In this document: one piece after another, positions 35,094 through 44,180 of the stretch
How positions within the stretch are numbered: position 1 is the first letter of the stretch
Layout of the letters: each line of letters opens with the position of its first letter
Assembly (NCBI GenBank): GCA_964429795.1
Contig: CAYSCW010000006.1
Location: 33,691-97,690 of the forward strand
Source of the DNA: CAYSCW01 sp964429795
GTDB taxonomy: Bacteria > Acidobacteriota > Aminicenantia > Aminicenantales > Aminicenantaceae
Direction: 5' to 3'
Length of the DNA: 64,000 nucleotides
Program-made: the position numbers and the translations under genes
Notes under the pieces: model-generated
Databases searched by the model: none
What the model was told of the DNA's origin: nothing
Seen by the model: only the letters and a program-made list of their open reading frames with translations

Positions 35094-36302
35094 ATGCCTT
35101 ATTTTATGTGTAGATTAGCCAAAGAGGATGGCCACACATCCATCCAATCCTTCCTTGCTCCCTCCTCCCAAGAGTGTCGAGCCCATTTTGAAGCAGAGGG
35201 GCTCTGTGTCCTGTCAATCAGTAGAGATTGGAGGAGGCTTAAAATCCCTGTCATTCCTTTCGAGAGAAAGATCAAAGAGAGGGACTTCATCATGTTCAAC
35301 CAGGAATTTGTTGCTCTCATCCGAGCAGGCTATCCCATTCTCAAGAGCATCGAAATCATCGTTAGCCGGATTAAGAATGTCCACTTCAAAGAAATATTGA
35401 TGAATGTGGAAAATGATATCAGGGGAGGGAAATCCCTCTCAGAGGCCTTCTCCCCTTACCATCAGACCTTCTCAAAAGTCTATATCGCTGCTCTCATGGC
35501 AGGAGAGAGAAGTGGAAATCTGGTTGATACCATCAGCCGTTACATCGACTACGCCAAGACAGTTTCCAGGACGAAATCCAGGATAAGGGCTGCCTTGAGT
35601 TATCCAACCCTTCTTCTCCTGTTTTCTTTTTTTCTTTTGCTCATCCTGATTAATTTTATCCTCCCTCGTTTTTCACAGTTTTATGCCGATTTTGAGGCCC
35701 AACTTCCGGGCATAACACGCTTCTTAATGAGCCTCTCTCTGGCCATCAAGAGTAACATTCTTCTGCTGCTGGGTATCCTGTTTGTGTTCCTTCTCGCTTA
35801 TTTTCAAATTCGGAAGAAGGAGAAGATTCTGATTCTCATGGATCGTATCAGACTAAAAACTCCCTATGGAGGGGTTATCTGGTTGGAGTCAGCCGTTTCG
35901 CTTTTCTGTCGAACTCTAAGTCTTCTTCTGGGGGGAGGAATTTCCCTTCTGGAATCGATTGGCATTGCCCATCAGGCAGTTTCGAATAAATTTCTCCACA
36001 AAAGATTAAAGCAACTTCCCGATCGTATAAAGAACGGGGAAAGTTTATCCGGGGCGCTTCAGGAATCTGGTTTTTTCCCCTTGCTAGCTCTGGACATGAT
36101 CCGGGTAGGAGAGACTTCAGCCAACCTTGAGGGGATGCTGATCGATGTGGCCGATGTCTATGATGAGGGAATTCAGACAAAGATTAACACCTTCGTCTCC
36201 CTTGTTGAACCTATGATCATCATTTTCATGGGCTTGATTGTGGCCGGCATGCTTCTGTCGGTTTATCTTCCCATTTTTAATATAATAAGAGTGGTACGCT
36301 GA
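35094..36302 (+). CDS. pilC: Type IV pilus inner-membrane platform protein PilC/GspF
   Basis: A 402-residue polytopic protein of the GspF/PilC family, on which the assembly ATPase acts. Two repeats of the T2SSF domain are visible: one near residues 65-190 (FNQEFVALIRAGYPILKSIEII through AALSYPTLLLLFS) and one near 270-395 (FCRTLSLLLGGGISLLESIGIA through EPMIIIFMGLIVAGMLLSVYLPIF). Three transmembrane segments. No ribosome-binding site is obvious before the ATG. Its stop overlaps the pilB start by one base (TGATG). Confidence 0.9.
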   Translation: MPYFMCRLAKEDGHTSIQSFLAPSSQECRAHFEAEGLCVLSISRDWRRLKIPVIPFERKIKERDFIMFNQEFVALIRAGYPILKSIEIIVSRIKNVHFKEILMNVENDIRGGKSLSEAFSPYHQTFSKVYIAALMAGERSGNLVDTISRYIDYAKTVSRTKSRIRAALSYPTLLLLFSFFLLLILINFILPRFSQFYADFEAQLPGITRFLMSLSLAIKSNILLLLGILFVFLLAYFQIRKKEKILILMDRIRLKTPYGGVIWLESAVSLFCRTLSLLLGGGISLLESIGIAHQAVSNKFLHKRLKQLPDRIKNGESLSGALQESGFFPLLALDMIRVGETSANLEGMLIDVADVYDEGIQTKINTFVSLVEPMIIIFMGLIVAGMLLSVYLPIFNIIRVVR

Positions 36303-37921
36303 TGGACAAATCCAAGAAAGACGAATCAGAAAAGATCTTCTTCTCTGAAGAGGAGGAGACAAAAAAACTGGCAGAGAGATATCATGTTTCCTATATCGAC
36401 CTTTCTTCCTACACATTGAGCCGGGAATTGGTTCAGTCTTTTCCCGTGGAGTTCCTTTATAGGTCAAATTTCATTCCCTTGGAAGAGAATGAAGGCGTGG
36501 TCAGGATTGCCATCTCTGATCCTTCTGATATAAAGACCATCGATGACATCGAATCCTATTTGGGTAAGAAGGTGGAGGTCTACGCGGCTTCAAAAAGAGC
36601 CATCCATGAGGCCTTAAGAAAGAGCGAAACAGCTCTTCAAGTCCTCAAGGATGCCACAGAAGGCTTCATCATGCAGGTGGTGGAAAAGGAAGGGGGGGAA
36701 GAGGAAGAGGTGATTTCCGTCGAGAAGCTAGCTGATCAAGATGGATCTATCATCAAACTGGTTAATTCCATCATCTTTACGGCTGTCCAGAAGAGAGCCA
36801 GTGATGTCCATATCGAGTCGAAAGAAGAAGGAGTGACCATCAAGTATCGCATAGACGGGGTTCTGAGTGAAGCCATGGAACCCATCGATAAGAAATTTCA
36901 ATCTCCCATCATCTCCAGAGTGAAGGTCATGTCTGATCTGGACATTGCCGAACGAAGAGTTCCTCAAGACGGAAGGTTCCGGCTGAAGATCAAAGACAAA
37001 ACCATCGATTTTCGTGTCTCCATCATGCCTAGCATATACGGCGAGGATGCGGTGATTCGAATCCTGGACAAAGAGATGATCACAGAAGCCATCTCCGATT
37101 TGAGGATGGATCTACTTGGTTTTTCTGATGAGGTTCTCTTCAAGTTTCGAAAATACATCGTCCAGCCTTATGGCATGGTTCTGGTGACCGGTCCCACAGG
37201 AAGCGGAAAAACCACCACCCTCTATGCTGCCCTGACAGAGATAAAGAGCCCCGAGGATAAGATCATCACTATCGAAGATCCTGTCGAATATCAAATAGAT
37301 AGCATAACCCAGATTCCGGTCAACGAAAAAAAAGGACTTACCTTTGCTAGAGGGTTAAGATCCATATTGAGGCACGATCCGGATAAAATCATGGTCGGTG
37401 AGATCAGGGACCCGGAAACAGCCCAGATTGCCATCCAATCGGCCCTGACCGGTCATCTGGTCTTCACCACAGTCCATGCCAACAATGTTTTTGATGTCAT
37501 TGGCCGTTTTCTCCATATGAAGGTGGATCCCTACAGCTTCATCTCGGCCCTCAATTGTATCCTGGCCCAACGGCTGGTGAGAGTGCTCTGTTCTAAATGT
37601 AAAGTGTCTTTCCGGTACAATGATCAACAGCTGCTTGAATCAGGTCTCGATCCAGCAGAGTACAAAGATCAGGTCTTCTATGAGGCGAAGGGATGTCCAG
37701 AGTGCAATTTCACCGGCTACCGCGGCAGAACAGCTATCGCGGAACTTCTAGAGCTATCAGATAAAATCCGAGAGCTGATCTTGGACAGAAAACCTCTTTC
37801 CGAAGTTAAAAAAAGGGCCAAAGTGGAAGGAATGGTCTTCTTGAGAGAGGTCGGGATGGATAAGGTAGTCAAGGGCACTATCAGCCTGAGAGAGTTGAAC
37901 AAAGTGACTTTCGTGGAATGA
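36302..37921 (+). CDS. pilB: Type IV pilus assembly ATPase PilB/GspE
   Basis: The hexameric ATPase driving pilus extension. A 539-residue GspE-type protein: N-terminal T2SSE_N domain (about 1-140), Walker A GPTGSGKTTT near 297, an Asp box with IEDPVEYQI, Walker B VGEIRDPETAQIA, the His-box HLVFTTVHANN and a zinc tetra-cysteine motif (CSKC and CPEC). The N-terminus lacks the RLG repeat motif of c-di-GMP-binding MshEN domains. Coupled to pilC; pilM follows in eight bases. No retraction ATPase (PilT) lies in the window. Confidence 0.92.
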   Translation: MDKSKKDESEKIFFSEEEETKKLAERYHVSYIDLSSYTLSRELVQSFPVEFLYRSNFIPLEENEGVVRIAISDPSDIKTIDDIESYLGKKVEVYAASKRAIHEALRKSETALQVLKDATEGFIMQVVEKEGGEEEEVISVEKLADQDGSIIKLVNSIIFTAVQKRASDVHIESKEEGVTIKYRIDGVLSEAMEPIDKKFQSPIISRVKVMSDLDIAERRVPQDGRFRLKIKDKTIDFRVSIMPSIYGEDAVIRILDKEMITEAISDLRMDLLGFSDEVLFKFRKYIVQPYGMVLVTGPTGSGKTTTLYAALTEIKSPEDKIITIEDPVEYQIDSITQIPVNEKKGLTFARGLRSILRHDPDKIMVGEIRDPETAQIAIQSALTGHLVFTTVHANNVFDVIGRFLHMKVDPYSFISALNCILAQRLVRVLCSKCKVSFRYNDQQLLESGLDPAEYKDQVFYEAKGCPECNFTGYRGRTAIAELLELSDKIRELILDRKPLSEVKKRAKVEGMVFLREVGMDKVVKGTISLRELNKVTFVE

Positions 37922-37928
37922 AGAGACG

Positions 37929-38873
37929 ATGTCTTCAGCACTGATAAAAGAGAGGATCATAAAATATTTTGCCCAGCCTCCTGTTCTCCATTCATCTTTT
38001 TATTTTTCCTCTGGATACGTGGGCGGCATTCATATTTCCCCGAAGGAGAAAAGACTTAAAAGTTATTTTTTTTCTCCCCTGGAAAGCGGGGTGATTGAGC
38101 CCTCCTTCACCAAAAAGAACATAATGAATGCGGCTTTGTTGGAAGAAAAATTAAAGGAGGGATTGGAAAAGATTCATCTCAGTGACAAAAAAACTGCCTG
38201 CCTTGTTCCTGAGTTGTCCCTGAAAGCCTTTGTGTTTTCCTTCGATTCACTTCCTGCCTCATCAGAGGAAAGGCAGCAGATCGTCCGCTTTCGCATAAAA
38301 AAACAGATGGGATTCATACCTCAAGATATCCGATTATCTTTTCAACAAATAAGACCCAACAGAACACAGAAACTTTTGGTTTCCTTGGCTCGCTCTGCGA
38401 TCATCGAGGAGTATGAGGATTTACTCAGCCGCCTTGGATTAAAAGTCAGGGCTGTCAGTTCTCCTCTTCTTGGATTGTACAATATTATGAACATGGAGAA
38501 AGATGAAGACTTCCTCTTGATCAACATCGAGAAGGATTCACTCAGTCTTTTGGCTGCCATCTCTTCAGAAATCACTCTCTATAGACAGAAGCCTCTTTCC
38601 TTTGGGCGAGAAGCCCCTTTTTATTCTCGAGAGGAATTGGAAAATGTGGTCAATGAAGTGGAGAATACAGCGCATTTCATAGAGGATCGAGAGAAGAAGA
38701 AAATTAAGTCTTTCTACATCCGTTTGGGTCTGCCAAGCGGAGAAGAGGAAGTGTTTTCTCATCTGCAGGAAAAGTGGCTTTTTCCCTTGAGGAGAGTGGA
38801 TGTTGTCCAGGCAAAGAACTTGAATCGCAAGGAACGAGAGATTTTATCCCCTCTGGCAGGACAGATCCTATGA
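37929..38873 (+). CDS. PilM-like actin-fold pilus assembly protein (divergent)
   Basis: Position directly between pilB and pilN, together with segments such as LPASSEERQQIVRFRIKKQMGFIPQDIRLSFQQI and the ENVVNEVENTAHFIEDR helix, support a PilM/GspL-cytoplasmic-domain protein that links the ATPase to PilNO. At 314 residues it is shorter than usual PilM (about 350), and the phosphate-1 loop of the actin fold is hard to find: the expected 'GIDIG' region reads GYVGGIHIS. It may not bind ATP. It ends in ATGA shared with pilN. Confidence 0.7.
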   Translation: MSSALIKERIIKYFAQPPVLHSSFYFSSGYVGGIHISPKEKRLKSYFFSPLESGVIEPSFTKKNIMNAALLEEKLKEGLEKIHLSDKKTACLVPELSLKAFVFSFDSLPASSEERQQIVRFRIKKQMGFIPQDIRLSFQQIRPNRTQKLLVSLARSAIIEEYEDLLSRLGLKVRAVSSPLLGLYNIMNMEKDEDFLLINIEKDSLSLLAAISSEITLYRQKPLSFGREAPFYSREELENVVNEVENTAHFIEDREKKKIKSFYIRLGLPSGEEEVFSHLQEKWLFPLRRVDVVQAKNLNRKEREILSPLAGQIL

Positions 38874-39436
38874 GAAATAAGCGAGGCATTCATTTAAACC
38901 TGGCCACCCATCCCTTGAGGAATAGAAGATTTTTCTCCTTTTGCCTGATCTTTATGGGAATCATTTTTCTCTTTCTTTCTGTTACCGGAGGGGTGGTCTA
39001 TTTCTCCTACAGGAATAAAGCAGAGGCCATCAAGGCCTCTCTTTTAGAATTAGATCAGTCCACAAAAGAAATGCAGAGCAAGGAAAGACAGAACAGATCC
39101 CAAATCGAGAAAGTGGAAGGGACTTACCAAGAAACGGTTGATGCCATAAACGGGTTGATCTTCAGAAAGAGCTTTTCCTGGATCGATTTTCTCTCTTGTT
39201 TGGAAGATTCTCTTCCCCCTTCGAGTTATATTGTCTCCCTAGCTCCTACAATATCTGAAGATCTGCAGATGAGGGTGAGATTTGCAGTGGTTTCCCGGAG
39301 CTTGGAGGATCTTTTGGAGCTTATCAATAATTTGAAAGGAATGAAATTCAAGAATATAAGAGTGCTCAATGAGGTCAGCAACGAACAAGGATTTTTGCGT
39401 TCGGAGATTTCTTTAACCTATGAAAGAAATATTTGA
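38870..39436 (+). CDS. PilN-like pilus alignment protein
   Basis: A 188-residue bitopic protein. The short cytoplasmic N-terminus includes IHLNLATHPLRNRRF, close to the 'INLLP/NLATRP' motif that docks to PilM. It is followed by one transmembrane helix (about 24-47), a coiled coil and a small ferredoxin-like domain. The frame opens earlier at 38774, inside pilM, but ATG 38870 overlaps the pilM stop (ATGA) and yields the conserved start. Overlaps pilO by 17 bases. Confidence 0.82.
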   Translation: MRNKRGIHLNLATHPLRNRRFFSFCLIFMGIIFLFLSVTGGVVYFSYRNKAEAIKASLLELDQSTKEMQSKERQNRSQIEKVEGTYQETVDAINGLIFRKSFSWIDFLSCLEDSLPPSSYIVSLAPTISEDLQMRVRFAVVSRSLEDLLELINNLKGMKFKNIRVLNEVSNEQGFLRSEISLTYERNI

Positions 39437-39980
39437 TGTTTTGAGCGGAAAAGAAAGGAGAATTCTGGAATGGTTCTTCCTTCTGCTGGTGGTCCCTGTG
39501 GTGTTTTTGCTGTTCATTGCGGGGGGAGAGAGAAGGGCCTATTCTGGCATACAGGAATCTTTATTGGCTCAGAAGGAGAGTTATCAGAGTTTGGTCGCCG
39601 AACACACTCAAAAAGAAAAGGAATGGCTCAAATGGCAGGATGCTATTCGGGATATAGAGGAGATCAGAGGGAAATATTTCTACAAGGATAATAATGTGTT
39701 CGAGGAGCTGAGAGGAGACCTGCAGAGAATATTCAGTCAGACAGGCATCTATGCTTCACGGAAAAATTATGATTATAGCCAGCTTCGCAATGGGAATCTG
39801 GAGAAGCTTATTGTCAGCTTTGATTGGAAAGGCTCCTATCCATCGCTAAAAAGATTCCTTGATTCTGTGGAGAAATTTCCAAAATTCTTGCTAGTTGAAA
39901 AGATCGATTTTTCGAACATCGAGACCCAAAGCGGAATGCTGGAATTGAAGGTGGCTCTGGCGGGGTACTATGAAAAATAA
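39420..39980 (+). CDS. PilO-like pilus alignment protein
   Basis: A 186-residue protein: short cytoplasmic tail, a hydrophobic helix (about residues 17-34), a coiled coil (SYQSLVAEHTQKEKEWLKWQ) and a C-terminal ferredoxin-like domain with GSYPSLKRFLDSVEKFPKFLLVEKIDF, the typical PilO strand-helix-strand. Forms the inner-membrane alignment complex with PilN. Overlaps both neighbours. Confidence 0.82.
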   Translation: MKEIFDVLSGKERRILEWFFLLLVVPVVFLLFIAGGERRAYSGIQESLLAQKESYQSLVAEHTQKEKEWLKWQDAIRDIEEIRGKYFYKDNNVFEELRGDLQRIFSQTGIYASRKNYDYSQLRNGNLEKLIVSFDWKGSYPSLKRFLDSVEKFPKFLLVEKIDFSNIETQSGMLELKVALAGYYEK

Positions 39981-40458
39981 GATATTCGTAGCCTGCATTC
40001 TCACCTTCTGTTTCCTGTGCCTGTCTTCCTCGTCCCTTGCTCAAGAGGGAAATACCGAACAAGATTCTGAAAAGGAAGTCAAAAGCCTTATCCGCAAGGA
40101 TTTGTTGCAGATAAAAAGAGAAGATCCTAAGCTTCCCGGAAGAAATATCTTTACTCCCCAAAGCCGAAGGATGAGCGAGGAGGTTGTTCAGTCATTTGAG
40201 ATTTCTCCAGGCCTTCAGGAAGGAGCCTCCGCTGAAGTGAGGGATTCTTCCTTTTCTTTTAACTTGAGATATATCGGTTACATCGATTCCGGCCAAAAGA
40301 TGGTTGCTCTGATCATCTTTGAAGGAGAAGCCATCGCTGTGCAGAGAGGTGAGAAAATAAGCGAACAGTATACTGTTGAAGAGATCACAACAGAAAGGAT
40401 CGATATCATCGGCCCTGGTGGTGAGAAAAAGCAGATTCCATTAGAAGGAGAGTCATGA
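39970..40458 (+). CDS. PilP-like periplasmic pilus protein
   Basis: A 162-residue exported protein: signal peptide (IFVACILTFCFLCLSSSSLAQ), a linker with RNIFTPQ, and a C-terminal beta domain (about 95-160) with LRYIGYIDSGQKMVALIIFEGEAIAVQRGEKI like the HR domain of PilP/GspC that contacts the secretin. Unlike Pseudomonas PilP there is no lipobox cysteine right after the signal (ending SSLAQ). Position between pilO and the secretin gene supports the call. Confidence 0.78.
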   Translation: MKNKIFVACILTFCFLCLSSSSLAQEGNTEQDSEKEVKSLIRKDLLQIKREDPKLPGRNIFTPQSRRMSEEVVQSFEISPGLQEGASAEVRDSSFSFNLRYIGYIDSGQKMVALIIFEGEAIAVQRGEKISEQYTVEEITTERIDIIGPGGEKKQIPLEGES

Positions 40459-42593
40459 TGAGAAAAATTCTCTCTTTGACGATAATCATCCTGGTTTTTC
40501 TGGGATGCACCGTTCTCAACCGCAACTACAAGCTGGGCACAGAAGCGGCGGTCAATAAAGATTGGGATGCCGCCATTGAATATTATGAGAGGGCAGTGCG
40601 GGAGGATCCTGGCAATTCTGTCTACCGCCTGGCGTTGCTAAGAGCCAAGGTCGCTGCCAGCCTTACTCATCTGCAGCAAGCCCGGTCGCTTGCCTCCCAA
40701 AATAAAAAGGAAGAAGCCCTGGCTGAATATGAAAGGGCCCTCTTTTATGATCCAACCAATGTGGCCATTGCTGCTGAAGCAAGAAGACTGACGGAAGAGG
40801 AAGTCAAGGAGGAAAAGCCTAGAGAAGTGAAGATCGAGTTGCCCGTAAAGCTCAAGGTGGATAAGAAGAAGCTTCAGTTGAAATTCATCAATGCCAGCCT
40901 CCGCTCCATCTTTCAAGCGCTGGCTAAAAGCGCCAACATTAACATCATCTTTGACGAACAGTTCAGGGATGTTCCTTTCACCATAGATCTTGCAGATATG
41001 ACTCTTGAGCAGGCACTCAATTCCCTTTGTCTCGCATCTAAAAATTTTTACACCATCATCGATGAAAAGACCATCATTGTTGCCCCTGATCAGCCGGTCA
41101 AAAGGGTGCAGTACGAGTTGGATGCCATAAAGACCTTTTACCTTTCCAACATCCAGGCCCAAGACATCCAAGGGCCACTGAGACAGATGCTCCAGACCCA
41201 ATTCCGAGCCCCCAACATCATCATCGATAAGAACCTCAATTCTGTGACCGTGAGGGGCGCGCCTTCGCTTGTGGAGTTGGCCGATAAGATCATTCATGTC
41301 TGGGATAAACCCAAAGGAGAAGTTATCATCGATTTGGAGATCATGGAAGTATCCAGCACTAGGCTGAGGCAGTTAGGGCTGGACTTTGAACAACATATCA
41401 TAGGATTTCGATACAGTGGCACTCAAGAATCGGAGACAGGCTGGCTTAATTTGAAGGGTATTGATTTGAGCAAAAGGGAGAATTATCAGATCACTTTGCC
41501 CTCCGCTCTTATTCAATTTTTGGAACAGGATGTTGACACCAAGATCATCTCTCAGCCGCGGCTTCGCGGGGTGGAGGGAGAAAAGATAGAATATCTGGTG
41601 GGAGATAAAATCCCCATTCCCCGCACCACTTTCACCCCTATTGCTGCAGGAGGAATTAGCCAGCAGCCGGTGACTTCCTTTGCTTATGAGGATGTGGGCA
41701 TCGATATGAAAATCACTCCCAGGATTCATTTTGAGAATGAAATCACTCTGGAACTGGAGATCAAGCTGAGATCCTTGGGAGGGAGTGGTTACGCCGACAT
41801 TCCCATCATCACCACCAGAGAAGTTAAGAACGTCATTCGCCTGAAGGATGGGGAGACAAACCTGTTGGCAGGGTTATTGAAGGATGAGGAAAGGAAAACA
41901 TTAAGGGGGATCGCCGGCTTGAAGAGTATCCCTATTTTGGGAAGCCTTTTTTCCAGTACTGATCAGACCATTCAACAGACAGACGTCATCCTGACCATCA
42001 CTCCTCACATCATCCGCACCATACCTCTCAGTGCCGAAGATTTAAAGCCGCTCTGGGCAGATTTGGGAGGGGTTTCTCCTACTGGAAGAACGATCGGCCA
42101 GGAAGTTGGAGAGGAGCCGGCTGAGCTTGAGCCAATGCGCGAGAGCATGCAAGAGGAGAGGGAAAGGGAGGCTGCTCCACAGAACCAGGTTTTCCTCAAT
42201 CCCTCCAGTTTTGAAGTCCCTCAGGGCAGGGAATTCCGGATCAGTGTCAACCTTAGGTCTGGGGAAGAAATCGGAAACATGTCCATATCCATCAGCTTCA
42301 ACTCCCAGGTCTTGAGCTTGAAGGATGTGATTAAAGGTGGTTTCATCGACCAGCTTGGTGAAGCTCCGCCCTTTCTAAAAAATATCGATAATGAATCCGG
42401 TGCCTGCACCATCGGTTTCTCCAGCCCTGAGATAGGTAAAGGTATCAGGGGAACAGGGAGATTGGCCACCCTTGTCTTTGAATCAAAGGGGATGGGAGAG
42501 AGCATGATCTCTGTGGCGGATGTGAGCGCCAACGGTCCTGGCGGTGAGACTCTTTCCTTCCAGACCCGAGATGCCCGGGTTATGGTCCGCTGA
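40455..42593 (+). CDS. Type IV pilus secretin (PilQ-like) with TPR and cohesin domains
   Basis: A 712-residue outer-membrane channel lipoprotein: the signal ends in LGC (lipobox, near residue 18). A TPR-like region (YKLGTEAAVNKDWDAAIEYYERAVREDP and a second repeat) covers about 25-110, then STN/N0 and N1 domains (about 135-280), and the secretin core (about 285-525: SQPRLRGVEGEKIEYLVGDKIPIP through TDVILTITPHIIRT). After a charged linker a cohesin-type beta domain occupies 579-712 (VFLNPSSFEVPQGREFRISV through MISVADVSANGPGGETL). The TPR plus cohesin build differs from classical PilQ, which carries AMIN domains. Confidence 0.88.
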   Translation: MMRKILSLTIIILVFLGCTVLNRNYKLGTEAAVNKDWDAAIEYYERAVREDPGNSVYRLALLRAKVAASLTHLQQARSLASQNKKEEALAEYERALFYDPTNVAIAAEARRLTEEEVKEEKPREVKIELPVKLKVDKKKLQLKFINASLRSIFQALAKSANINIIFDEQFRDVPFTIDLADMTLEQALNSLCLASKNFYTIIDEKTIIVAPDQPVKRVQYELDAIKTFYLSNIQAQDIQGPLRQMLQTQFRAPNIIIDKNLNSVTVRGAPSLVELADKIIHVWDKPKGEVIIDLEIMEVSSTRLRQLGLDFEQHIIGFRYSGTQESETGWLNLKGIDLSKRENYQITLPSALIQFLEQDVDTKIISQPRLRGVEGEKIEYLVGDKIPIPRTTFTPIAAGGISQQPVTSFAYEDVGIDMKITPRIHFENEITLELEIKLRSLGGSGYADIPIITTREVKNVIRLKDGETNLLAGLLKDEERKTLRGIAGLKSIPILGSLFSSTDQTIQQTDVILTITPHIIRTIPLSAEDLKPLWADLGGVSPTGRTIGQEVGEEPAELEPMRESMQEEREREAAPQNQVFLNPSSFEVPQGREFRISVNLRSGEEIGNMSISISFNSQVLSLKDVIKGGFIDQLGEAPPFLKNIDNESGACTIGFSSPEIGKGIRGTGRLATLVFESKGMGESMISVADVSANGPGGETLSFQTRDARVMVR

Positions 42594-42647
42594 GCCCTAT
42601 TCATGCAAATTGACTTCAAGCTTTGATTTCGCTAAAATTTGGCCGCT

Positions 42648-42721
42648 GGCGGTGTAGCTCAGGCGGTTAGAGCATGCGGCTCATATCCGCAGTGTCGGGG
42701 GTTCGAATCCCTCCACCGCCA
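42648..42721 (+). tRNA. tRNA with CAT anticodon (tRNA-Met, elongator type, or tRNA-Ile2)
   Basis: A complete cloverleaf of 74 bases. The acceptor pairs GGCGGTG with CACCGCC and the discriminator is A. The D arm is GCTC-AGGCGGTTA-GAGC, the anticodon arm TGCGG-CTCATAT-CCGCA, and the T arm GGGGG-TTCGAAT-CCCTC. CCA is not encoded. The unpaired-start features of initiator tRNA are absent (the first pair is G-C), so it is elongator Met or, if the C34 is modified by TilS, isoleucine (AUA). It lies just before tilS, whose product makes that very modification; the association is suggestive only. An 8-base stem (42723-42730 with 42741-42748) follows the gene. Confidence 0.93.
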
Positions 42722-42812
42722 TTTTGATTTTCCCCACGTCAAATCAAAGTCCAATCTTTGGCTGGCGGACTGATATTAGATCCCTCCGGGAGTAACGCAT
42801 AAAAATAGCGAG

Positions 42813-44180
42813 ATGATTTTAAATACAGTTAAAAAAGCAATAAAAAAGCATAAACTCCTCCAGAGGAAAGATAAAGTTATTATCGCTTATTCAGGCGGTC
42901 CTGATTCAACGGCACTCCTGAGTTTGCTCCTCGAACTCCGTGAGCTGTGGAACCTTGAGTTATCCCTGGCTCATTTTAACCATAAGCTGCGACCAAAGGC
43001 CAAAGAGGATGAGGAGTTCGTCAGCGAGGTGGCACGAAAAAACTCACTGCCCTTTTTTTTAGGTGCGAAGGATGTCCGATGTTTCGCCAGAGAAAGGAAA
43101 TTGAATATAGAAGAGGCGGGTCGGAAACTAAGGTATGATTTTTTGAAGAAGACTGCCTCCAGGGTAGGCGCACACAAGATTGCTACTGGCCACACCATGT
43201 CAGACCAGGCAGAAACGTTCTTGATGAGGCTCCTAAGAGGAAGTGGGCTTCGAGGGTTATCAGCCATCTACCCGGCTGTGGAAGGGATGATCATTCGTCC
43301 TCTCATCGATGTTGAGAGGAAAGATATTGTAACTTATCTCAGGGAAAGAGATCTCCCTTATAGAGCGGACGAAAGTAATTTTGACAAACGCTTCTTCCGG
43401 AACAAGATCAGGCTAGAACTTATTCCTTATATCCAGAAGCATTTTGAGCCCAGGATCGTTCCTCATTTAGGAAGAATGGCCTCCATACTCCAGGAGGAAG
43501 AGGCTCTGTTGGAGGAGTTGGGAAAAGAAAAAGCTCAAAAGGCGATTGTGGAAATAGGTAATCAGGCTGTTTTGAAGTGGACACATCTTACATCCCTTCC
43601 CTTGGCTCTGCAGAGAAGAGTGACGCGGGAATTCCTTCTCAGGTTGAAGGGGGATTTGCGGGATGTTTCTTTCACAGATATTGAATCCGTTTTATCCCTG
43701 GGCAGAGAAAAGGAATTTCAGCTGAAGAAGAATCTCATCCTGAGAAGGCAGGGGGATATGGTGTGTTTAAAAGAAAGGGATCTGCCGAGAATCGAGTATG
43801 AATATTGCTGGAAAGGGAAAGATTCTCTCCACATACAGCAGATAGACTTGAGCTTTGAAGGAAGAAAGATTAGAAAGGAAAAACTTAAAGAGTTTGATTT
43901 TGATGACAGGAAAGTTGCTTTTCTTGATAAGGCCAAGCTCCGATTTCCCCTAATCGTTCGAAACCGGAGAAAAGGAGACAGATACCAACCCCTTGGAGCA
44001 CCGGGGAAGAAAAAACTCAAAGAGATCATGAGAGCCAAAGGCATCCCTGTTCGGGAAAGGGAACGACGGCCTGTTTTTCTATCAGCAGGAGAGATCGTAT
44101 GGGTACTCGGGCTTCCGGTTTCAGAGGAGTTCAAAATCTACGAGAAGACAGAGGAAGTTTTCATCATAAAAAAATCATAG
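42813..44180 (+). CDS. tilS: tRNA(Ile)-lysidine synthase
   Basis: Converts C34 of the CAT-anticodon isoleucine tRNA to lysidine so that it reads AUA. The 455-residue protein has the PP-loop SGGPDST near residue 28, the N-terminal adenylation domain with HFNHKLR and GHTMSDQAETFLMRLLRGSG, a central helical domain, and the C-terminal TilS domain (RFPLIVRNRRKGDRYQPLGAPGKKKLKEIM). Length is normal. It ends six bases inside the convergent asnB gene. Confidence 0.94.
   Translation: MILNTVKKAIKKHKLLQRKDKVIIAYSGGPDSTALLSLLLELRELWNLELSLAHFNHKLRPKAKEDEEFVSEVARKNSLPFFLGAKDVRCFARERKLNIEEAGRKLRYDFLKKTASRVGAHKIATGHTMSDQAETFLMRLLRGSGLRGLSAIYPAVEGMIIRPLIDVERKDIVTYLRERDLPYRADESNFDKRFFRNKIRLELIPYIQKHFEPRIVPHLGRMASILQEEEALLEELGKEKAQKAIVEIGNQAVLKWTHLTSLPLALQRRVTREFLLRLKGDLRDVSFTDIESVLSLGREKEFQLKKNLILRRQGDMVCLKERDLPRIEYEYCWKGKDSLHIQQIDLSFEGRKIRKEKLKEFDFDDRKVAFLDKAKLRFPLIVRNRRKGDRYQPLGAPGKKKLKEIMRAKGIPVRERERRPVFLSAGEIVWVLGLPVSEEFKIYEKTEEVFIIKKS

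Noticed and set aside
35081..35097. CTGGTTTAAATTATGC as a second sigma54 promoter before pilC
   Set aside because: The spacing fits, but the predicted transcription start would fall inside the pilC coding region; a sigma70 promoter upstream explains the operon better.
35094..42593. Type II secretion system in place of a type IV pilus
   Set aside because: PilM/N/O/P order, PilV/W/X-type minor pilins and PilY1 favour the pilus; no GspG, GspK or GspC-type gene is seen.
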